A stretch of 64,000 bases of DNA. Source: Faecalibacterium sp. I3-3-89 (GTDB lineage Bacteria > Bacillota > Clostridia > Oscillospirales > Ruminococcaceae). This document shows, in pieces, positions 29,199-37,498 of the stretch (positions are counted from its first letter, which is position 1; the number at the start of each line of letters is the position of its first letter). The DNA lies in contig NZ_CP094468.1 of NCBI RefSeq assembly GCF_023347275.1, forward strand, positions 1,798,001-1,862,000. Reading direction: 5' to 3'. The notes below the pieces were generated by a model. The model searched no databases. It saw only the letters and a list, made by a program, of their open reading frames with translations, and had not been told where the DNA came from. A program made the translations under genes and the position numbers.

Positions 29199-29975
29199 TC
29201 AGTTCTGCTTCAAGAACTCCCGCAGCACATCCTCTGGGCAGGGTGTATGGTTCGGGTACTTTTCCCGCAGCGGTGCGGCGGCACCATCCATAATGTAGGG
29301 CACGCCCACAATGTCCAGCATCGACACATCGTTGTAGTTGTCGCCAAAAGCCATCACATCGGCAAGGTCGATGTCCAGAGTTTTGCAGATGCTGCTCACA
29401 CCGATGCCCTTGTTGGCAAAGGTGGTGTCGATCCAGTACGGCCCTGCCACAGCGCAGTTCGCCTCTTTCCATCGTGGGACAAACCGTTCCGTGTAAGATT
29501 CTACGCCTTCGTGCAGATACGCCGATACTTTTGTGAGCTCCTCCGGCACCTCGGAAGGGTCATGGATGATTTGATAATTGTTCCCGATGAACTGAATACG
29601 CTTGAGCATTCCCAGACCCCGCTCCATCAGGTATGCAGTATTCTGACCGGAAAGCATTACCTCGCCCTGCCCGTCGCTGCGGGTCCACAGGTCGTTGGCA
29701 ATTTCTTCGGCCAGTGCACGGGGCATCGGGTTCTTGGCGATGCACTGTTCGTCTTTATAGATCACGCCGCCGTTCTCACAAAGAAACACACAGCAGTCTG
29801 CCACCGGTGCAAAGAGCTTGCGCAGGCTGGTATACTGCCGGCCGGATGCCGGGCAGAACAAAATACCGCGCCGATGCAGCTCCCGTATCTGTTCAAAGAT
29901 CTCGCCTTCCAGCTCTTTCCTGCCGTATCGCAGCAGCGTACCGTCAATATCGCTGCAAATCAGTCTGATTGACAT
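29199..29975 (-). CDS. Cof-type HAD-IIB hydrolase
   Basis: 258 aa. Motif I DIDGTLL (residue 9), motif II with ASGRQY, and motif IV FGDNYNDVSML are present. Cof-like phosphatases act on sugar phosphates, FMN or similar. The start overlaps the DUF523 gene by 16 nt. A hairpin TGAATTTTGCAC/GTGCAAAATTCA includes the stop codon (29172-29201). Confidence 0.9.
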   Translation of the reverse strand: MSIRLICSDIDGTLLRYGRKELEGEIFEQIRELHRRGILFCPASGRQYTSLRKLFAPVADCCVFLCENGGVIYKDEQCIAKNPMPRALAEEIANDLWTRSDGQGEVMLSGQNTAYLMERGLGMLKRIQFIGNNYQIIHDPSEVPEELTKVSAYLHEGVESYTERFVPRWKEANCAVAGPYWIDTTFANKGIGVSSICKTLDIDLADVMAFGDNYNDVSMLDIVGVPYIMDGAAAPLREKYPNHTPCPEDVLREFLKQN

Positions 29976-30421
29976 TTTCCTTCCTCATTTTTCAAGATAA
30001 TTTTAGGCAATTCCCCGGCATCCAGAACACGGACGCCTTCGTCCATCAGCATCTTGGCAAAAACGCCCTGTCCGGGAATCTTTGTCCCGGAAAATGTTCC
30101 ATCGTAAATTTCCTTCACGCCGCAGCTGGGGCTGCGGGATTGCAGGATGGCAAGCTCCACCCCATTTTCTTTTGCAATGGCAAGGGCTTTCGCTGCACCT
30201 GCCCGGAACTCCCGGTCCACATTGATGCCCTCTTTGTTCGTGACAACGCCCTGCACGATTTCCGCCGGGCACCGCGGTGTGGGCAGGCCGCCCAAAACCT
30301 CCGGGCAGACCGGAACCACCTGATGCCCCCGCGCAAAATCACAGACCGCCTGATTGTAATTGTTTCCGCCGCTGTATTTGCAGTTTTCGCCCAGCAGGCA
30401 GGCGCTGACCAGAATCTTCAT
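29960..30421 (-). CDS. DUF523 family protein
   Basis: 153 aa. The family hallmarks are visible: SACLLGENCKYSGGNN, VPVCPEVLGGLPTPRCPAEI, and SRSPSCG. The conserved cysteines suggest a metal or redox function, which is not established. It heads a coupled pair with the HAD hydrolase. Confidence 0.9.
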   Translation of the reverse strand: MKILVSACLLGENCKYSGGNNYNQAVCDFARGHQVVPVCPEVLGGLPTPRCPAEIVQGVVTNKEGINVDREFRAGAAKALAIAKENGVELAILQSRSPSCGVKEIYDGTFSGTKIPGQGVFAKMLMDEGVRVLDAGELPKIILKNEEGKCQSD

Positions 30422-30541
30422 TGTTGCGCGCTCCGTTTTTCAGATACTGAATCTTTTACCTATTCTACCACGCTTTTGGGCATTGAAAAAGAGGATTCTG
30501 CTTTTCCTATCCCCATACCGGGAGGTCCGCCGTAATCTTTT

Positions 30542-31645
30542 CTAATGTTCAAATGTCAGTCCCTTGCTGTCGTGGTCGAGCCAACCACTGCTTCCGTCCA
30601 GATAGGTGTGCGAACATCCACCGGGACCGTGCGGTGCATATTCTTTGGCAAGCGCTTTTGCCCGGAGTTTTCGGTCAGGCTGTGTCTGATAAATCTCCCA
30701 AATCCGAAGCTTGCTGTTTTCAGAGTTAGAACCTCTCCGCAGTGCTTTTTCAATATCAGCCTGTGACAAAACAAAAGCGGAGGACGATTTCTCGCTCTCC
30801 GCTTGGTCGATGGATTCGATTTGCTGTGCTTCCGTGGGGATGGCCGCCTCCAGAAAACTCAGCTGTAAATCAGCTCGGTCAGGATCATTTCCTCCGCCTG
30901 CGCTTTCAGGCTGTTCATGTGCTGCACCCACGCCATCTGGTTTTTCTCCTTGTCCGGAGCCGGGTTCCTCTCCAACAGTTCTTTCATCAGTTGCTGCATC
31001 CTGTTTTCTGCCGTCTGTTCCACCTCCCACAGGTGCGGGTACAGGGTCCCGTTCAGCAGCATCGTGCTGTACACCACCGGGCGCTGCTCCATCAGATAGT
31101 TCCGGCGCATTCTTCCGTACCGGTTCAGCTGCTTCCGGGGCTGATTCAAGGTCAGGTTCGGCAGAAAATAATCCCCGGTCTTCGTGTAGTTCAGATTGCT
31201 GCTCATATTCTTCTTGGCTCCTTTCAATGTTTCTGCGGCGAATCGTCGTTTTAACGGTGCGCTCAATCTGACGTAAGACTTCCCGGCTGCAGTCACTGAC
31301 GGCGGTTCCCAGCGCATAGACAGCTGTCGGCGTTGTAAAATCGTAGACTGCCTGAAAATCTTTCTCATCAAACCAGCCTGCGGGGTCTAGTCCGCATCGC
31401 TCCAGCAGCGCAATGCCCTTGGAACCACGCCGGACGTAACGGTTCATTTTATTGTTCCATACATCATACTCGGCACAGGCCGTGGCATCCGGTCTTTGGG
31501 CATAGATCATCAGCTGATCCGGGTAACTGTATTTGTACAGCCGTGCCGCTGTGATCAGAAATTCTGCCCAGTGCTCCCACTGTCGCGAAAAGCTGTCTGC
31601 CGTTTTGCAGGCAAGTGCAAGATATTCTTCGGTTTTGTTTGGCAT
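30542..31645 (-). pseudogene. LtrC-like large polyvalent protein of a conjugative element, N-terminal remnant
   Basis: 367 codons of a protein that is usually well over 1,000 aa in Tn916/Tn4451-type elements. The N-terminal domain (EEYLALACKTADSFSRQWEH, LMIYAQRPDATACAEYDVWN, RRGSKGIALLE) is intact. It is followed by a low-complexity Glu/Pro/Ala linker and the start of the next domain (ISQ-like LSQADIEKALRRGSNSENSK, SGWLDHDSKGLTF). It then stops, where relatives continue into helicase or methylase domains. TnpV is encoded in another frame within the linker. The start at 31645 has AAAGGAGG ahead. Confidence 0.8.
30859..31206 (-). CDS. tnpV: TnpV-family transposon protein, overlapping in another frame
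   Basis: 115 aa, with the TnpV pattern: GDYFLPNLTL, KYGRMRRNYLMEQRPVVYST, PHLWEVEQTAENRMQQLMKE, WVQHMNSLKAQAEEMILTEL-IYS. Its function in Tn4451-like elements is unknown. It lies on the same strand as the polyvalent gene but in another frame, within that protein's linker. The upstream AAAGGAG and complete length suggest that it is a real overprinted gene. Confidence 0.78.
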   Translation of the reverse strand: MSSNLNYTKTGDYFLPNLTLNQPRKQLNRYGRMRRNYLMEQRPVVYSTMLLNGTLYPHLWEVEQTAENRMQQLMKELLERNPAPDKEKNQMAWVQHMNSLKAQAEEMILTELIYS

Positions 31646-31671
31646 TTGAAGCCTCCTTTCGGTTTCAGGGT

Positions 31672-31707
31672 ACAAAAAGAGCGGGCAGCCGTTTCATCGC
31701 TGCCCGC
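31672..31707 (-). terminator. Terminator of the radical SAM pair
   Basis: GCGGGCAGC / GCTGCCCGC stem, followed on the minus strand by TCTTTTTG. Confidence 0.85.
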
Positions 31708-31746
31708 AGAGGTATGGAATGATTTACTTATTTGATAAACTGGAAG

Positions 31747-32655
31747 TTAGCGATTTCTTTTTCCGGTATTCTCTGTCCCACGGATTTCCTCATGATAGAA
31801 ATAATCCACGATTACCGGATGTCCCTGCGGGACTCTTCCATAAGGCATTTCATTATCCACAAAGGGACAATCATACTTCTTAGCCATTTCCGCAGCTTTT
31901 ACTTCAAGTGCTTCAAAGTAACTGCGGTTATGCTTGTTATAGATCTCGTCGTAAAGTGGTACAAGATCAGGATGTTTTTCGGCGATATAATCCATAATTG
32001 TCTTTTTGAAACCGCCTCGAAGATTAAGGTTTTCGAGCCAGAACAGATCGCACTGATCCTTTACCCGCTCAAAGATGGCTTCAAAGTCCGTGATACCGGG
32101 AAATACCGGGGATACGAAACAGACTGTACGGATACCTGCTTCATATACCTGCTTCATAGCAGCGATACGCCGCTCAATGCTCGAAGCAGAGTCCATATCG
32201 TTCTTGAAATTTTCATCCAGTGTGTTGATCGACCATGAAACGGTTACACGTCCAAGCTTCTTCAGCAGATCAATATCCCGTACCACAAGATCCGACTTTG
32301 TGCAGATCAGAATATCTGCGTCACTGCCGATCAGCTGCTCCAGAAGTTTTCTGGTATTCCCGAATTGCTCCTCCTGCGGATTGTAGCCATCTGTCACAGA
32401 ACCGATGACCACCCGCTGTCCGGCATATTTCTTCGGATTTTTAATTTCTGGCCAATGCTTCACATCAAGGAATGTGCCCCATTCTTCCGTGTGCCCGGTA
32501 AATCGCTTCATAAAAGAAGCATAGCAATACTTGCAGGCATGTGTACAGCCCACATAGGGATTGACCGAGTAACCGCCTACCGGCAGACTAGACTTCGTCA
32601 TAATGTTCTTTGTTTCCACCTCACGAATGAGGATTCCATTTATTACTTCTTCCAT
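31747..32655 (-). CDS. Radical SAM mobile pair protein B (SPL-like)
   Basis: 302 aa. The radical SAM motif is GCTHACKYCYA (C-x3-C-x2-C) near residue 37, followed by an SPL-type core (IGSVTDGYNPQEEQFGNTRK, ILICTKSDLVVRD, VSWSINTLDENF, SPVFPGI). The enzyme would cleave SAM at an Fe4S4 cluster; its substrate is unknown. It overlaps protein A by 13 nt and forms the cassette known as the radical SAM mobile pair, found in mobile elements of anaerobes. Confidence 0.9.
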   Translation of the reverse strand: MEEVINGILIREVETKNIMTKSSLPVGGYSVNPYVGCTHACKYCYASFMKRFTGHTEEWGTFLDVKHWPEIKNPKKYAGQRVVIGSVTDGYNPQEEQFGNTRKLLEQLIGSDADILICTKSDLVVRDIDLLKKLGRVTVSWSINTLDENFKNDMDSASSIERRIAAMKQVYEAGIRTVCFVSPVFPGITDFEAIFERVKDQCDLFWLENLNLRGGFKKTIMDYIAEKHPDLVPLYDEIYNKHNRSYFEALEVKAAEMAKKYDCPFVDNEMPYGRVPQGHPVIVDYFYHEEIRGTENTGKRNR

Positions 32656-33332
32656 GATTTCTGTACCTCTAACACTTTATTAAATCCTTCCGGCATTTCC
32701 TGAATCATATTTTCATCCCCTATGATAGGGACAAGGTCTTCCTTCATAAACACCGGAATGCCGAGCTTATGTGCCTGATCCGCCAGAGACCATGCCCATT
32801 CCGGCTCCGTATGAATCTTCTTGCTCTGAGCTCCGGTCATGGTGCCCACAACGATCCAATTGATTCCGGAAAGGTCAACTGTGCCGGGATCGTCGAATAA
32901 CGGCTCAAAGGTAACATGGTAATGTTTTGCTCTGACGTTTTTCCGAAGGGCGTCGATACGCCACAGTTCTGCTTTCCTCGTCACCGTAACGCCAAACCAT
33001 GCGTTTTCCAGATCGGTATCAAAATCCAGCAGATCAGGTCGCTTGGTCAGAAACAGAAACTGATGCTGTGGATTTTCACGGATCTTTGCAAATACCTCGT
33101 CTCTCCATTCCGGCTTCCATCCGGAGAGATCGCTCATGCCGGTAAGAAGAAAGTTCTGCGGACGTTTCTTTTCCATCATCTTGAGCTTACCCGGAAAGAA
33201 TTCAGGGTCAGCGAAGTCATCCATCATATGCCAGCGTTTCACGTTGTTGCGGGCATAGCAATATGTACACCCCACTGTGCAGCCAATGACGATATTCATG
33301 TTCTGAATCTGCTCTTTGATACAAATACTCAT
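32643..33332 (-). CDS. Radical SAM mobile pair protein A (DUF5131-like)
   Basis: 229 aa, with GCTVGCTYCYARNNV as cluster-binding motif near residue 17, then LTGMSDLSGW, FLFLTKRPDLLDFD, WFGVTVTRKAE and EPLFDD. It belongs to the Gp37/DUF5131-like group, so the window carries two such proteins (compare 20568). The start at 33332 overlaps the MarR stop (ATGA), indicating coupling. Biochemical role not known. Confidence 0.88.
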   Translation of the reverse strand: MSICIKEQIQNMNIVIGCTVGCTYCYARNNVKRWHMMDDFADPEFFPGKLKMMEKKRPQNFLLTGMSDLSGWKPEWRDEVFAKIRENPQHQFLFLTKRPDLLDFDTDLENAWFGVTVTRKAELWRIDALRKNVRAKHYHVTFEPLFDDPGTVDLSGINWIVVGTMTGAQSKKIHTEPEWAWSLADQAHKLGIPVFMKEDLVPIIGDENMIQEMPEGFNKVLEVQKSWKK

Positions 33333-33766
33333 GACTTCTGCCACTCCTCAAGATTCTTTCTGATGCGGTCGAGGCATTCCTCAAACTGGGCAATTTCTTC
33401 CTCTGAAAAACCTTTGTAGTAAATACTGCCCATCTCATCAGATACAGAATCGTACTCGCCCTTTAAGGAATGTGCTTTCTCAGTCAGAAACAGGAGCGTT
33501 TTCCTTTTGTCCGTTTCAGACGGAACACGGCTTATCAGCCCTTGATTTTCCATTCTTTCCAGCATCGTAGTAAGAGATGTTATCGCTAATCCGCATTTGA
33601 CCGAGAGTGACCTGATTGAGATACCATCCTTCTGCCACAGCACATAAAGAATACGCCCTTGGGCTCCATTAAACGCATCAATATTTTTTTCGCTGAGAAT
33701 CTTCTCGAAAATCCGGTCTCCAAGCTGTTTTATTTTGGTGACAAGAAATCCTCCATTCATTTCCAT
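33329..33766 (-). CDS. MarR-family regulator of the radical SAM mobile pair
   Basis: 145 aa, a single MarR winged helix (GRILYVLWQKDGISIRSLSV, GLAITSLTTMLERMENQGLI, SETDKRKTLLFLTEKA). It heads the three-gene operon and probably represses it through the 17-bp inverted repeat just upstream. ATG 33766 is used with AGGAG 7 nt upstream; 33760 is an alternative. Confidence 0.9.
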   Translation of the reverse strand: MEMNGGFLVTKIKQLGDRIFEKILSEKNIDAFNGAQGRILYVLWQKDGISIRSLSVKCGLAITSLTTMLERMENQGLISRVPSETDKRKTLLFLTEKAHSLKGEYDSVSDEMGSIYYKGFSEEEIAQFEECLDRIRKNLEEWQKS

Positions 33767-33769
33767 ACA

Positions 33770-33825
33770 AAAGCTCCTATATAGTAGTTTATTAAAAACA
33801 TACTATATAGGAGCTTTATTGTCAA
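33770..33825 (-). promoter_or_regulatory. Promoter and MarR operator of the radical SAM pair
   Basis: Perfect 17-bp inverted repeat: AAAGCTCCTATATAGTA at 33770-33786 and its complement at 33801-33817. TTGACA (33825-33820), 17 bp, TATGTT (33802-33797) overlaps the upstream arm. The arm nearest the gene includes the ribosome-binding site. Confidence 0.85.
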
Positions 33826-33885
33826 GAGTTTATATGTCATAATAGGGAAATTCCGTTTTTTTCAATTCTCCAAACTGGAATTGTC

Positions 33886-34044
33886 TTACTTCTTGTCATT
33901 GAAGTAGATGATAAAAGCACCCATTACTGCAATAGCAATGAGCAATCCAAACTCAACCCAATTACCTAAAAGTTCAAGTCCTACGACCATACCTAAATAA
34001 CCAACAATCAATGTAACGATTGCTGCCAAAATCGCTTTACCCAT
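33886..34044 (-). CDS. Small membrane protein
   Basis: 52 aa with two hydrophobic helices (AILAAIVTLIVGYLGMVVGL and FGLLIAIAVMGAFIIYF). GGAGTG precedes the ATG at 34044. No family assigned. It lies alone between the radical SAM operon and DUF2500. Confidence 0.6.
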   Translation of the reverse strand: MGKAILAAIVTLIVGYLGMVVGLELLGNWVEFGLLIAIAVMGAFIIYFNDKK

Positions 34045-34095
34045 ATAATCACACTCCTTTGTCAAATTCCGATTTATCAAATTGAACAGGGATGT

Positions 34096-34455
34096 TCAGT
34101 TCCGCTCAAACCCAAGGTAGCGGGTGCCCTGAAAACTCAGCTTTCCAATGTCGCCCTCCACAAGCATTCCGTAGTCCGAACCACTTACGGTAAGCTCCAT
34201 GCGGTCGCCGCTCTCTACCTGAAAGGTCACATAATAGGTCGTGAACGTATGCGCCATCGTATTGTCTGTATGGTGGCGAGAAACTTCCGTTCGCTTTGCC
34301 ACAACCGTTGCCGGAACAGTCAGCCGCGGCGAATGGTTGTTTTTATTCCATGTGCTGATATTTCCGATGATGGTGTATAGGATCATACCCAAAACCACAA
34401 GGAACAGGATGGGAAACAGAATGCTGAACAGCATATCAAATCCAGCGTAAAACAT
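34096..34455 (-). CDS. DUF2500 family protein
   Basis: 119 aa: one N-terminal membrane helix (residues about 9-30), then an exposed beta domain with the family pattern VPATVVAKRTEVS, YYVTFQVESGDRMELTVSG, GMLVEGDIGKLSFQGTRYLG. Role unknown. The stop-to-start distance to the DUF6054 gene is 1 nt, so they are one operon. Confidence 0.85.
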   Translation of the reverse strand: MFYAGFDMLFSILFPILFLVVLGMILYTIIGNISTWNKNNHSPRLTVPATVVAKRTEVSRHHTDNTMAHTFTTYYVTFQVESGDRMELTVSGSDYGMLVEGDIGKLSFQGTRYLGFERN

Positions 34456-34456
34456 C

Positions 34457-34804
34457 TTATTCCTCCAAAATTTCTTCCAGCAGGTTTTTTACATCGTCCA
34501 GAAAAGATTCTTCTCCGAGGGTGTTCACCTTGAAGAACACCGCTTGACTGCCGCCCGCCGTAATCGCAGACAGCCGGATGGGGCTGTCCCCATTCTGGAA
34601 CATGGTCAACGTCAGGCTCAGGCGGTTGCCGCCCATCATGCTGTACCGTTCAAACACACGAACGCTGCACCGGGCATTGCCCTCTTTGAAGTCGCTGCCC
34701 GCTTCCAGATTGGCCGACCAGCTGCTGTCCGGAATTTCCTGTTCCAGCTTCCGAAGCAGTTTGTCAAAATTCTTGTTTCGGATGGTCTTTTCAAAGATTG
34801 CCAT
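34457..34804 (-). CDS. DUF6054 family protein
   Basis: 115 aa from 34804 with GGAGGAACC ahead. Family-like segments: DSSWSANLEAGSDFKEGNAR, CSVRVFERYSMMGGNRLSLT, AITAGGSQAVFFKVNTLGEE. Cytoplasmic, no known function. It is the first gene of the pair with DUF2500. Confidence 0.75.
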   Translation of the reverse strand: MAIFEKTIRNKNFDKLLRKLEQEIPDSSWSANLEAGSDFKEGNARCSVRVFERYSMMGGNRLSLTLTMFQNGDSPIRLSAITAGGSQAVFFKVNTLGEESFLDDVKNLLEEILEE

Positions 34805-34890
34805 AATGGTTCCTCCGTTATGCCAACGAAATTCGGTTCCTTTATCTGGAATACGAGCGAAGCTGCCGAAAAATTGCAGAGAAGCTCCTC

Positions 34891-35640
34891 TCAATAACCG
34901 AAAGCCAGTGCGCCGCCATCCACGGCAAAATCCTGTCCGGTGATGTAAGCCGCGCCATCGCCCACCAGAAATTCGGCCATCTTGCCCAAATCGCGGGTGT
35001 CACCGTAGGCGTGCAGCGGCATCCGGTTCAGAATTTTCTGCTCCCGGGCTGCGTCCACTACCTGCTCGTTCATTTTGCTGCGGAACCACCCCGGCGCAAT
35101 GCTGTTGACGGTGATGTTGTCCTGCGCCCACTCCACGGCCAGAGCGCGGGTCATCGCCAGCACAGCGCCCTTGCTGGCACAGTACGGCACCACCTCGCTG
35201 AAGCCCAGATGGGCGCTCATGCTGGTGATGTTGATGACGCGGCCCTTGTCCGCACTTTTCTTCAGATAGGGGTAACAAATCACACTCATCTGGAACAGGT
35301 ATTTGACATTCACATTCATGATATTGTCAAACTGCTCCATGGGAAAGTCCTCGGCCCGGCATTTATAGCTGACGCCTGCGTTGTTTACCAGAAAATCCAG
35401 ACAGCCGTTATGCTTTGCGGCCAGCTCCGCCACCAGTGTTTTCATAGCTTCTGCATTGCCGATGTCACCCCGCAGATGGACAACGCCCGGTGCACTTTCG
35501 CCTACACCCTCTTTGGGCTTGCCGGTGCGGCTGATGACATAAACTGTCGCGCCGGCCTGAGCCAGCACATTTGCGATCTGGAAACCGATCCCGCTGCTAC
35601 CGCCGGTGACGATACCGGTCTTTCCCTTCAAACCTGCCAT
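34891..35640 (-). CDS. SDR-family oxidoreductase
   Basis: 249 aa, classical short-chain dehydrogenase: cofactor loop TGGSSGIG near residue 12, NNAG near 90, catalytic Ser-Tyr-Lys (MSAHLGFSEVVPYCASKGAV) and a C-terminal GQDFAVDGGALAFG. It resembles gluconate 5-dehydrogenase or 3-oxoacyl reductase-like members; substrate uncertain. The start at 35640 follows AGAGGTG. Confidence 0.9.
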   Translation of the reverse strand: MAGLKGKTGIVTGGSSGIGFQIANVLAQAGATVYVISRTGKPKEGVGESAPGVVHLRGDIGNAEAMKTLVAELAAKHNGCLDFLVNNAGVSYKCRAEDFPMEQFDNIMNVNVKYLFQMSVICYPYLKKSADKGRVINITSMSAHLGFSEVVPYCASKGAVLAMTRALAVEWAQDNITVNSIAPGWFRSKMNEQVVDAAREQKILNRMPLHAYGDTRDLGKMAEFLVGDGAAYITGQDFAVDGGALAFGY

Positions 35641-35750
35641 AAAAAGCACCTCTCATCTTTTATCTGCGACCTGAAAGCTGTCAGCTTCAGTATATCATAC
35701 CTTTGCAGGATGCGAAAGCTCTTATGTACGCCGCCCGCAGGCGGCAAAAA

Positions 35751-35954
35751 TCAGTTCATTGGAAATTCCAGTCCTGCAAACTCGGCATCCGTCAGCCGTT
35801 TCAGCTTTTCAATGACCTGCTCTGACAGTTCCCGCAAAGCAGTTTCATCCGGCATCAGGTAGCACTGCATCAGCCGCAGCTCCCGCACCAGCCCCTGCCG
35901 GGTGCCGGTATTGTAGAGCATCATCAGCATTAGCTCATCATGGTTAAATTGCAT
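35751..35954 (-). CDS. Transposon-transfer assisting protein (TTRAP family)
   Basis: 67 aa, MQFNHDELMLMMLYNTGTRQ ... LSEQVIEKLKRLTDAEFAGL. This matches the short TTRAP family that lies next to serine recombinases in clostridial conjugative elements. The start at 35954 is preferred over 35960 by its distance from GGGAGGA. Role in transfer is unproven. It is a surviving piece of the degraded element. Confidence 0.75.
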   Translation of the reverse strand: MQFNHDELMLMMLYNTGTRQGLVRELRLMQCYLMPDETALRELSEQVIEKLKRLTDAEFAGLEFPMN

Positions 35955-36123
35955 GGTCATTCCTCCCCTTCCGGCACTTTGTGGGATTGCATTCCGGCAT
36001 ATCGCATTTCGCCTTGAGTTGGCTCAGCTATGTATGACTATCGTTATTTTTCTTTCCAAAGATGGCCTGCCATGCTACAATAGCCGCATCTACGGCCACC
36101 GGACAACAGGAAAGGAGTATCTC

Positions 36124-36504
36124 ATGGCCAAAACTGCTGACACCATTGCCATCTATTCCCGCAAGTCCCGCTATACCGGCAAGGGCGAAAGTATCGGAAA
36201 TCAGATCGACCTCTGCCGCGAATATATCCGCACTCACTACGGCGATGCCGCCGCGGAACATGCCGTTGTCTTTGAGGACGAGGGCTTTTCCGGCGGCAAC
36301 CTGAACCGCCCGGACTTCAAAAAGATGATGACTGCGGCCAAGGAACGGAAATTCAAGGCCATTGTGGTCTACCGTCTGGACCGTATCAGCCGCAACATCA
36401 GCGACTTTTCCAGCCTGATTGAAGAACTGGGACGGGAGACCATTTTTGACGGTGTGCCTGCCCGACGTCAGGAAAAAGGGCAAGCCCTCCTTCATAAATT
36501 ATAG
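36124..36504 (+). pseudogene. Serine recombinase (TnpX-like), catalytic domain remnant
   Basis: 126 aa. The N-terminal resolvase domain is visible: IAIYSRKSRYTGKGESIGNQ with the catalytic serine, VFEDEGFSGGNLNRPDFKKM, VYRLDRISRNISDFSSLIEE. After LGRETI the sequence jumps to unrelated residues and stops, while relatives continue for about 400 more residues. No recombination activity is expected. It ends 35 bp before sigK. Confidence 0.85.
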
Positions 36505-36538
36505 TAACAATTTATGATGCTTTGGGGAGGGGCTCGCC

Positions 36539-37222
36539 ATGTTTTTATCTCTTTTGCAGTTTTTTGCCACAAAGTTTCTGTTTCTTGCGCTTCATCTGGA
36601 AAGCGGCAGCTTTCCCCGCCCGCTCAGCCCGCAGGAGGAGATCAAGACCTTTTCCGCTTTGCGGGAGGGCGACCCGTCCGCCCGGGAAAAGCTCATCCGT
36701 CATAACCTGCGCCTCGTGGCCCACATCGCCAAAAAATACTACGCTCTCCCCGGTGAGCAGGACGATTTGATCTCCATCGGCACCATCGGCCTGATGAAGG
36801 CCGTGGACACCTTCGACTCCACCCGCCGGGCCAGATTTTCGACTTACGCCAGCCGATGCATTGAGAATGAGCTTCGGATGCACTTCCGGCGGGAGCGGAA
36901 AAACGCCCCCACCCTCTCGCTCCAAGAAACGCTGGAAGCCGGAAAAGAGGATTCCGCCCTCACCCTCGCCGATGTGCTGCAGGATGGCTTCTGCATGGAG
37001 GAAAGCTGCGAAAGACAGGAGGATGCCCAGCGCCTCCGCCGCCTCATCGAAGGCCTGCCCGCCCGGGAGCGGAAGCTTCTATTATTAAGGTATGGTCTGG
37101 CGGGGCAGCCGCCGCTGACCCAGCTGGAAACGGCAAAGCTGCTCCAGATCAGCCGGAGCTATGTTTCCCGCCTTGAGACCCATGCACTGGAGCTTTTGCG
37201 GGCCGGTTGGGAGCAGGACTGA
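36539..37222 (+). CDS. sigK: Sporulation-type RNA polymerase sigma factor (SigK-like)
   Basis: 227 aa. A hydrophobic N-terminal pro-sequence (MFLSLLQFFATKFLFLALHL) is followed by sigma regions 2 (LIRHNLRLVAHIAKKYYALP, DLISIGTIGLMKAVDTF) and 4 (QLETAKLLQISRSYVSRLET). Length and pro-sequence match SigK, the late mother-cell sigma factor. If the organism is Faecalibacterium, which is not known to sporulate, it may have another role or be a relic. The frame is intact. Confidence 0.9.
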   Translation: MFLSLLQFFATKFLFLALHLESGSFPRPLSPQEEIKTFSALREGDPSAREKLIRHNLRLVAHIAKKYYALPGEQDDLISIGTIGLMKAVDTFDSTRRARFSTYASRCIENELRMHFRRERKNAPTLSLQETLEAGKEDSALTLADVLQDGFCMEESCERQEDAQRLRRLIEGLPARERKLLLLRYGLAGQPPLTQLETAKLLQISRSYVSRLETHALELLRAGWEQD

Positions 37223-37229
37223 CTCCCTC

Positions 37230-37258
37230 TTGCATTCCTCTCTGAACTGTGGTACAAT
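37230..37258 (+). promoter_or_regulatory. Promoter of the SRP RNA gene
   Basis: TTGCAT (37230-37235), 17 bp ending TGG, TACAAT (37253-37258). Confidence 0.75.
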
Positions 37259-37285
37259 ATTGGAGCACACGAACCGTGTGTCTTG

Positions 37286-37468
37286 TCGGACAGCGCCTGC
37301 TGCGTGGTTCGGCATACGGATGTGGGTCCTGTACGATGGAGCCGCAGTGAACCAGGTCAGGTGGGGAACCAAGCAGCCTTAAGCGGCGCGCCCCGTGCGT
37401 TTCAGTCAGCCTGCATCCGTATGCCGAGTTACGCAAGGCGGGGGTCAAACCCCGTCAGCGCTGTCCGA
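37286..37468 (+). ncRNA. ffs: Signal recognition particle RNA
   Basis: RNA scaffold of SRP. The apical loop signature is present (GAACCAGGTCAGGTGGGGAA then CCAAGCAGCC). The long helix pairs GGCATACGGATG with CATCCGTATGCC, and the ends pair TCGGACAGCGC with GCGCTGTCCGA, followed by TTTTTTATT. The transcript probably begins near 37265. Location upstream of dnaX is usual in Firmicutes. Confidence 0.9.
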
Positions 37469-37498
37469 TTTTTTATTATCGACAGGAGGGGATCGCCG

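Noticed and set aside
36124..37222. Serine recombinase next to sigK considered as a skin-like sigK-interrupting element.
   Set aside because: sigK is uninterrupted, and the recombinase is a truncated TnpX-type fragment that fits the ICE remnant on its left.
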